DNA of 8,970 nt from JBAXRT01 sp037131065 (lineage in GTDB: Bacteria > Bacteroidota > Bacteroidia > Bacteroidales > FEN-979). Numbering within the stretch: position 1 is the first letter of the stretch; each line of letters begins with the position of its first letter. The translations under genes and the position numbers were made by a program. Location of the stretch: assembly GCA_037131065.1 (NCBI GenBank), contig JBAXRT010000123.1, forward strand, positions 1 to 8,970, written 5' to 3'. The notes beneath the pieces are model-generated. The model ran no database searches, had not been told where the DNA came from, and worked only from the letters and a program-made list of their open reading frames with translations. Shown here piece after piece: positions 4,563 through 8,970 of this stretch.

Positions 4563-7375
4563 AATTTCTTTCTAAGAAAACTTCCGGTATATGACTCCTC
4601 GATGTTAACGAGTTCCTCCGGCGTTCCCTCAAAAACCAGGTTTCCTCCCAGCTCGCCTCCCTCTTTCCCGAGATCGATCACCCAGTCGGCACACTTGATC
4701 ACCTCCTGGTTGTGTTCGATTACAAGGATGGAGTGTCCAATGGCTATTAGCGATTCAAAGGCGACCAGCAGTTTGTGTATGTCATGAAAATGGAGGCCGG
4801 TGGTTGGTTCATCAAAAATGAACAGGGTCGGTTTCTCACTTTTTCCTTTGGCCAGGAAAAAGGCAAGTTTGATGCGCTGCGCTTCCCCGCCCGACAGGGT
4901 CGAGGAGGATTGTCCCATGCGGAGATAACCAAGGCCGACGTCCTGCAATGGTTTCAGCCGGGCCAGGATCTTCTTCTCATGGGTAGTCGATTTTCCTTCG
5001 TGGTGAAAAAACTCCATCGCCTCGTCAATGGTCATATCGAGAATGTCCACGATCGTCTTGTCATGGTACCTGATATCAAGCACCTCATCCCTGAACCTCT
5101 TCCCTTTACAGCTTTCACAGGTCAAATAAAGATCGGCCATGAACTGCATCTCGATCTTCACAACGCCTTCGCCTTCGCACTCCTCGCATCTGCCACCCTC
5201 AATATTAAAGGAGAAATACCCGGGCTTGTAACCACGGACTTTCGCAAGCTGCTGATCGGCAAAGAGATTCCTGATCTCGTCAAATGCCTTGATATATGTT
5301 GCAGGGTTAGAACGGGAAGAACGTCCGATCGGGTTCTGATCGACCAGTTCCACGGAACTGATGCGGTTAACATCTCCGGAAAGTCTGTCAAACTTTCCGC
5401 TCTTCTCTCCATAACCGCCGTAGATCTTTTTCAGGGCAGGGTAGAGGATTCTCTTTACAAGTGACGTCTTTCCTGACCCGCTGACGCCGGTGATCACCGA
5501 AAAAACGTGAAGCGGTATCCTGACACTGATGTTCTTCAGGTTATTCTCCCGTGCCCCCTCCACCTGGATGAACTCCTTCCATGGTCGCCTCGAACCCGGT
5601 GTCCCGATCGATAAATGGTTCCCCAGGTACTGTCCGGTGAGACTTTTCCTGTCTTTTACGAGCTCCTTAAAGGTGCCTTCAAACACGATCTCACCCCCCT
5701 GGTTGCCGGCCAGCGGACCGATATCGATCACCCGGTCGGCCGAACGGATGATCTCTTCATCGTGCTCCACGACGATCACCGTGTTCCCGATCTCCTGGAG
5801 CCGTTTCAACACCCTGATCAGCCGCTGGGTGTCCCTCGGATGCAGCCCGATGCTTGGTTCATCGAGGATGTACATCGACCCGACGAGGCTGCTGCCAAGG
5901 GCCGTTGAGAGGTTGATCCGCTGCGATTCACCACCGGAAAGAGTGGCGGAGAGGCGGTTTAGAGTCAGGTAGCCAAGTCCTACATCCGAAAGTACCTCCA
6001 GCCGGTTGTTGATCTCGATGAGAATCCGCGTTGAAAGTGTTTTCTCGTAATCAGAAAGATGTAATCCTTTGAAAAAAAGTTTGAGATCACTTACAGGCAT
6101 CAGCACCAGCTCGCTGACTGGTTTGCCTGCGATCTTCACATAGGATGCATCTTTCCTCAGTCGGGTTCCCTTGCACTCAGGGCATAACGTTTTTCCCCGG
6201 TACCTCGAAATCATCACCCGGTACTGCACTTTGTAATTCTGACTTTCAAGATATTTGAAAAATTCATTTAAACCATGAAAGAAGGTATTTCCGGTCCAGA
6301 GAAGTTCTTTCTGAGCGGGAGTAAGCTCAAAATAAGGTTTATGGATCGGGAAATCGAAGCGGTATGCATTCATCACCAGCTCGTTTTTCCATTCCCCCAT
6401 CTTTTCACCTTTCCAGCAGGCAACGGCATCATTATAAACGGAGAGACTCTTATTCGGGATGACCAGATCTTCATCGATCCCGATCACGCTGCCGAACCCC
6501 TCACAGGCTTTACATGCACCGAAGGGATTGTTGAAACTGAAAAGGTTCTCTGAGGGCTCTTCAAAGACCATACCGTCCAGTTCAAACTTGTTTGAAAAGG
6601 TCCTGCGGACCTTGTTCCCCGACGCAATCTCGACCATACAGTAACCGTGACTCTCGAAAAAAGCAGTCTGAACCGAATCGGCAATCCGGTTCGATAGGTC
6701 AGGGTCATCTTTTTTTACCGATAAACGGTCAATTAGAAGGTAAATATCGTTGAAGTTCCTCTTTTTGATCTCGATGACTTCTTCGAGCATGAGTATCTCC
6801 TCGTCGAGCATGATACGCGTAAAACCTTGTTGCATAAGTACCTTGCACTTTTTGTCAAGATCTCCCTGCTTCACCATCAGGGTGAGAGGAGCAAAAATGC
6901 TCACTTTGTCCTCCTCCTCAAGGGAGAGAACATAATCCACAACATCTGATACGGAATCACGCCTGACCTGGTCCCCTGAAATAGGTGAATAGGTTCTTCC
7001 GACCCGGGCATACAATAGCTTTATATATTCATAGATCTCGGTGGAGGTGCCGACCGTCGATCTCGGATTCAGGGTATTCACGCGCTGTTCAATGGCAACC
7101 GCCGGAGAAATCCCCCTGATGTAATCCACCTCCGGTTTGCGCATTCTACCCAGGAACTGACGGGCATAGGAGCTGAGACTTTCAACATATCTCCGTTGTC
7201 CGTCGGCATAAAGGGTATCAAAGGCAAGGGATGATTTTCCGGATCCGGAAAGACCAGTGATCACGACAAACTGGTTGCGGGGAATAGCAAGGTTGATGTT
7301 TTTCAGGTTGTTGACCCGGGCGCCTTTGATAATGATATAATCACGCGGATCAAGTGAGTCGATGTTCTGGGTCAT
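4544..7375 (-). CDS. uvrA: UvrABC excinuclease subunit A
   Basis: This is the damage-recognition ATPase of nucleotide excision repair. It dimerises and loads UvrB at lesions in cytosolic DNA. The 943-residue protein carries two ABC modules: Walker A GLSGSGKSS (41-49) and GVSGSGKTS (630-638), signatures LSGGESQR (about 479) and LSGGEAQR (827), and Walker B segments ending DEPSIG and DEPTTG. The C-terminal zinc finger is complete (C730, C733, C753, C756). The first one is not. The second pair C288/C291 is present, but the CPxC pair expected near 260 is replaced by a Cys-free NKFELDG segment. From memory other Bacteroidota UvrA proteins share this. ATG 7375 is preferred over an upstream TTG (7414), which would add an unlike extension and overlap the promoter. 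It heads the uvrA-dehydrogenase unit and diverges from the sigma factor gene. Confidence 0.97.
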   Translation of the reverse strand: MTQNIDSLDPRDYIIIKGARVNNLKNINLAIPRNQFVVITGLSGSGKSSLAFDTLYADGQRRYVESLSSYARQFLGRMRKPEVDYIRGISPAVAIEQRVNTLNPRSTVGTSTEIYEYIKLLYARVGRTYSPISGDQVRRDSVSDVVDYVLSLEEEDKVSIFAPLTLMVKQGDLDKKCKVLMQQGFTRIMLDEEILMLEEVIEIKKRNFNDIYLLIDRLSVKKDDPDLSNRIADSVQTAFFESHGYCMVEIASGNKVRRTFSNKFELDGMVFEEPSENLFSFNNPFGACKACEGFGSVIGIDEDLVIPNKSLSVYNDAVACWKGEKMGEWKNELVMNAYRFDFPIHKPYFELTPAQKELLWTGNTFFHGLNEFFKYLESQNYKVQYRVMISRYRGKTLCPECKGTRLRKDASYVKIAGKPVSELVLMPVSDLKLFFKGLHLSDYEKTLSTRILIEINNRLEVLSDVGLGYLTLNRLSATLSGGESQRINLSTALGSSLVGSMYILDEPSIGLHPRDTQRLIRVLKRLQEIGNTVIVVEHDEEIIRSADRVIDIGPLAGNQGGEIVFEGTFKELVKDRKSLTGQYLGNHLSIGTPGSRRPWKEFIQVEGARENNLKNISVRIPLHVFSVITGVSGSGKTSLVKRILYPALKKIYGGYGEKSGKFDRLSGDVNRISSVELVDQNPIGRSSRSNPATYIKAFDEIRNLFADQQLAKVRGYKPGYFSFNIEGGRCEECEGEGVVKIEMQFMADLYLTCESCKGKRFRDEVLDIRYHDKTIVDILDMTIDEAMEFFHHEGKSTTHEKKILARLKPLQDVGLGYLRMGQSSSTLSGGEAQRIKLAFFLAKGKSEKPTLFIFDEPTTGLHFHDIHKLLVAFESLIAIGHSILVIEHNQEVIKCADWVIDLGKEGGELGGNLVFEGTPEELVNIEESYTGSFLRKKLIMDNG

Positions 7376-7402
7376 TTCAGTCGCTGCTGCCGGGAAAGGG
7401 GA

Positions 7403-7410
7403 CAAAATTA
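7403..7410 (-). promoter_or_regulatory. Candidate uvrA -7 element
   Basis: TAATTTTG on the minus strand fits TAnnTTTG and lies 27 bases before the uvrA ATG. This gives a leader of about 20 nt. No TTG occurs 19 bases upstream (the sequence there is TCA), so only the -7 element is supported. Confidence 0.45.
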
Positions 7411-7424
7411 GCAAGAAAACTTGC
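7411..7424. promoter_or_regulatory. Perfect inverted repeat, operator candidate in the divergent promoter
   Basis: GCAAG-aaaa-CTTGC is a perfect 5-4-5 dyad. It abuts the uvrA -7 element on one side and contains the -33 TTG (7421-7423) of the opposing sigma-gene promoter on the other. A protein bound here could affect both genes. No matching regulator is recognised in the window. Confidence 0.4.
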
Positions 7425-7450
7425 GTTTTTGATTTTTTTATTTACATTTG
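7421..7450 (+). promoter_or_regulatory. Candidate promoter of the sigma factor gene
   Basis: TTG (7421-7423), exactly 19 bases, then TACATTTG (7443-7450) matches the Bacteroidota consensus on the plus strand. It predicts a 5' leader of about 120 nt. The leader contains a small CCAAA-ag-TTTGG dyad at 7456-7467 and an AGGAGG (7525-7530) with no start codon after it. Confidence 0.55.
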
Positions 7451-7570
7451 TGCAACCAAAAGTTTGGAAAATCGTAATAATCATTAAATAATCAGCGCAT
7501 TTTTTTTCCACGCGCACAAAGCATAGGAGGGAAATTATCGGCTAAATATCTACTCTTTTTTACTAAAAAA

Positions 7571-7575
7571 AGGAG
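7571..7575 (+). promoter_or_regulatory. Ribosome binding site of the sigma factor gene
   Basis: AGGAG with a 5-base spacer precedes ATG 7581 and supports that start over the in-frame ATG at 7596. Confidence 0.65.
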
Positions 7576-7580
7576 AACCA

Positions 7581-8165
7581 ATGAAAGCCCAAGTCATGAC
7601 AGACCAGGAGCTGATTGGCAGATATATAGCCGGTCATCAATCCGCCCTCGAAAAGCTTATCCATCGCCATAAGAATCGTGTGTTTGCCTATATCCTTATG
7701 ATCGTTAAGGAAAAGGATCTTGCCGAGGATTTGTTCCAGGATACCTTTATAAAAGTGATCAATACAATCCGCTCAGGCCAGTATAAGGAAGAGGGAAAAT
7801 TCATTCAGTGGGTGATGCGGATTGCTCATAACCTGATCATCGACTATTTCAGGAAAGCCAAACGCATTCCCTTCGTCGAAAACAGCGATGATTATGATAT
7901 CTTCGATAAAGTGAGGATACCCGTTGAGTCAGTGGAAGAGATGCTGATCACGGAACAGATCCACCGGGATGTGAAAAAACTGATTGACTACCTTCCCAAA
8001 GAACAGAAAGAGGTGTTGGTGATGCGCCATTATGGCGACATGAGTTTCAAGGATATTGCCGAAGTTACCAATGTAAGCATCAATACTGCTCTCGGGCGTA
8101 TGCGCTATGCACTGATCAACCTCCGTAAACTGGTGAAAGAAAAAGAGGTCATCCTTTCCGTTTAG
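7581..8165 (+). CDS. RNA polymerase sigma factor, ECF (sigma-70) family
   Basis: This alternative sigma factor would direct RNA polymerase to a specific promoter set. The 194-residue protein has only the two ECF domains. Sigma-2 (about 22-92) carries AEDLFQDTFIKV (region 2.2, core binding) and WVMRIAHNLIIDYFRK (regions 2.3-2.4, -10 recognition). Sigma-4 (about 138-185) holds the helix-turn-helix around MSFKDIAEVTNVSINTALGR, for the -35 element. The linker is short and acidic. No signal peptide or fused extension is present. No classical membrane anti-sigma gene follows. The next genes are two microprotein ORFs, which may be its partners or unrelated. A promoter-like sequence just downstream might be its own target. 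The regulon is unknown. Confidence 0.93.
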   Translation: MKAQVMTDQELIGRYIAGHQSALEKLIHRHKNRVFAYILMIVKEKDLAEDLFQDTFIKVINTIRSGQYKEEGKFIQWVMRIAHNLIIDYFRKAKRIPFVENSDDYDIFDKVRIPVESVEEMLITEQIHRDVKKLIDYLPKEQKEVLVMRHYGDMSFKDIAEVTNVSINTALGRMRYALINLRKLVKEKEVILSV

Positions 8166-8187
8166 TTCATAACTTTTTTTTATCTGG

Positions 8188-8216
8188 TGTAAAATAACCC
8201 CTCGGGTACCACGTTT
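8188..8216 (+). promoter_or_regulatory. Candidate ECF-type promoter between the sigma gene and the small ORFs
   Basis: TGTAAAA (8188-8194), 17 bases, then CGTTT (8212-8216) resembles the -35 (GTAAC-like) and -10 (CGTC/CGTT) boxes of ECF-dependent promoters. It would place a start just before the 36-codon ORF at 8224. A short ACCC-ctc-GGGT dyad lies in the spacer. The consensus match is loose. Confidence 0.3.
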
Positions 8217-8223
8217 CTTAGGT

Positions 8224-8334
8224 ATGAATCTTGTCCTTAACAAAATCATTGCCTATGAAGCGAAACGCTACGATGTATTATTTAACATCAAAGGGAAATG
8301 GAAGTTCTTCCGACAAAAGGAGGAAACGACATGA
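8224..8334 (+). CDS. Candidate 36-residue microprotein downstream of the sigma factor
   Basis: This ORF starts at ATG 8224 and stops with TGA at 8332-8334. The product is short, basic and mixed polar/hydrophobic, opening MNLVLNKIIAYEAKRYD and ending in a charged RQKEETT tail. It has no signal peptide or full membrane helix. The codons for its tail contain the AAAAGGAGG sequence that precedes the next starts. No family is recognised. The evidence is location (58 bases after the sigma gene, same strand, before a shared terminator), a natural-looking composition and the 4-base overlap (ATGA) with the next start codon. An overlapping frame (ATG 8255, same frame as the 34-residue ORF) is the competitor. 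Confidence 0.45.
   Translation: MNLVLNKIIAYEAKRYDVLFNIKGKWKFFRQKEETT
8315..8323 (+). promoter_or_regulatory. Strong Shine-Dalgarno sequence ahead of two overlapping starts
   Basis: AAAAGGAGG lies 7 bases before ATG 8331 and 12 bases before ATG 8336. Spacing favours the first, which encodes only Met-Lys-stop. The second opens the 34-residue ORF. Strong sites like this are uncommon in this phylum. Confidence 0.6.
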
Positions 8335-8335
8335 A

Positions 8336-8440
8336 ATGAGTCCCAGTGAATCGGTGATCCGGAATATCCTGAACTACTCGAAAGCATTATCGGTATTCAG
8401 CACCCCGGAGACCGGGATCATAAACCTGGTGATGAACTAA
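8336..8440 (+). CDS. Candidate 34-residue microprotein at the end of the sigma unit
   Basis: The ORF runs from ATG 8336 to TAA 8438-8440, stopping two bases before the terminator. Its product contains a central RNILNYSKALSVFSTPETG segment and ends in a hydrophobic NLVMN tail. From memory, similar short proteins with a NILxYSKAL core follow sigma factor genes in other Bacteroidota, but this could not be searched. The start overlaps the TGA of the ATG-AAA-TGA minimal ORF (8331-8339), which itself overlaps the stop of the upstream 36-residue ORF, so translation may be coupled by re-initiation. Function is unknown. A small regulator of the sigma factor is only a guess. The same frame stays open upstream to ATG 8255, but the strong ribosome site favours the short form. 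Confidence 0.55.
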   Translation: MSPSESVIRNILNYSKALSVFSTPETGIINLVMN

Positions 8441-8442
8441 AC

Positions 8443-8472
8443 AAAAAAAACCCGCAAATGCGGGTTTTTTTT
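8443..8472. terminator. Bidirectional rho-independent terminator
   Basis: CCCGCA (8451-8456) and TGCGGG (8459-8464) form a perfect stem. It is flanked by eight A on the left and eight T on the right, so it works for both strands. It ends the sigma factor unit on one side and rplS on the other. Confidence 0.93.
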
Positions 8473-8489
8473 GTTTATAAGTATTTTCG

Positions 8490-8846
8490 TTAAATGCGTT
8501 CTTCCTTGATCCTGGCTTTCTTGCCCTGCAAACCACGCAGGTAGAAGATTCTTGCCCTTCTGACTACCCCGCGTTTGTTGACTTCGATCTTTTCAATGAA
8601 AGGGGATGAGATCGGGAAGATCCTTTCCACACCGATGTTCCCTGAGATTTTTCTCACGGTGAATGTTTCAGTAAGTCCCTTTCCGGCCCTCTGAAGAACT
8701 ACACCCTGGTAGGTCTGGATACGCTCCTTGTTTCCTTCTTTGATCTTATAATGAACGGTGATGGTATCTCCGGCTTTGAATTGAGGAAACTCTTTCTTCT
8801 GAATCAACTGATCCTCAATATAATTCATGATCTCGCCTTTATTCAT
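8490..8846 (-). CDS. rplS: 50S ribosomal protein L19
   Basis: L19 sits at the 30S-50S interface of the ribosome. The 118-residue product shows the family pattern throughout: FKAGDTITVHYKI near the start, YQGVVLQ, the FTVRKISGNIGVERIFP core with SPFIEKIEV, then VRRARIFYLR and the GKKARIKE end. Length is normal. Two starts are possible. ATG 8846 gives 118 residues. ATG 8828 gives 112 and has a weak AAAGGCGAG sequence upstream. The first is kept because it leaves a 5' leader of about 30 nt from the likely promoter and gives an N-terminus of usual length. The gene is convergent with the sigma unit and shares its terminator. Confidence 0.97.
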   Translation of the reverse strand: MNKGEIMNYIEDQLIQKKEFPQFKAGDTITVHYKIKEGNKERIQTYQGVVLQRAGKGLTETFTVRKISGNIGVERIFPISSPFIEKIEVNKRGVVRRARIFYLRGLQGKKARIKEERI

Positions 8847-8885
8847 GGTAGTAAAGTAATTAATGGGTTTGCACTAAAAAGTTTG

Positions 8886-8893
8886 CAAATATA
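8886..8893 (-). promoter_or_regulatory. Candidate rplS -7 element
   Basis: TATATTTG on the minus strand fits TAnnTTTG and lies 39 bases before ATG 8846. The nearest upstream TTTG (8909-8912) is only 15 bases away instead of about 19, so the -33 box is not supported. Confidence 0.5.
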
Positions 8894-8970
8894 GATATTT
8901 TTTTATTACAAACCCGGAAATATTAATAGATGTTTTCCTATACTCAATCTTTGATGCAGCGGACAGAAAA

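Noticed and set aside
4775..5464. A 229-codon plus-strand ORF inside uvrA
   Set aside because: It is antisense to the UvrA C-terminal ABC module. uvrA is unambiguous and this product has no family features.
7525..7531. Shine-Dalgarno AGGAGGG in the sigma gene leader
   Set aside because: No ATG, GTG or TTG follows at a usable distance. The sigma gene has its own AGGAG at 7571.
8231..8440. A 69-codon ORF in the frame of the 34-residue microprotein
   Set aside because: It needs a TTG start. The part before 8336 reads as low-quality basic and serine-rich sequence overlapping the better 36-residue frame. The strong ribosome site lies just before 8331-8336.
1..8970. Defence system, prophage, secretion or biosynthetic cluster
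   Set aside because: No nuclease-helicase pair, toxin-antitoxin pair, phage structural gene or cluster signature was found. Apart from the IS and gene fragments the content is housekeeping.

Overview
The window looks like a chromosomal segment of a member of the Bacteroidota, probably near the Bacteroidales. Several things point there: candidate promoters of the TTG-N19-TAnnTTTG type, few Shine-Dalgarno sites, an AT-rich heptamer array of a kind common between genes in this phylum, a tRNA without encoded CCA, and UvrA and L19 sequences of Bacteroidota character. No database search was possible. Family calls rest on motifs and remembered family sequences.

The left third (1-2990) is accessory and eroded. 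A single-ORF IS66-family insertion sequence (56-1628, 13-bp perfect terminal inverted repeats) abuts a minus-strand SAM-dependent methyltransferase gene that is cut off after about 80 codons. The 8 bases outside the two IS ends do not match, so this is not a clean insertion. Upstream of the methyltransferase are a cluster of nested palindromes (1891-1920) and a 70-residue membrane protein fragment. About 820 bases with no intact gene follow, containing a probable AraC-regulator remnant and a weaker transposase-like remnant.

The middle (2993-7410) is housekeeping sequence on the minus strand. In transcription order it holds uvrA (excinuclease ABC subunit A), an Sad/GabD1-like succinate-semialdehyde dehydrogenase starting 12 nt after the uvrA stop, and tRNA-Met(CAT) with its own good promoter and a rho-independent terminator. 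No terminator is visible between the dehydrogenase and the tRNA, so uvrA transcripts may read through the tRNA.

The right part (7411-8970) begins with a compact divergent promoter region holding a perfect 5-4-5 inverted repeat. From it an ECF-type sigma factor gene runs on the plus strand. It is followed by two tiny candidate ORFs (36 and 34 codons) linked through an ATG-AAA-TGA minimal ORF by two 4-base stop/start overlaps, behind the strongest Shine-Dalgarno sequence noticed in the window. A bidirectional terminator separates this unit from the convergent rplS gene (ribosomal protein L19).

No defence system, CRISPR array, prophage or biosynthetic cluster is visible. The observation most worth following is the sigma factor and microprotein unit. 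The IS-bounded junction of truncated genes comes next.
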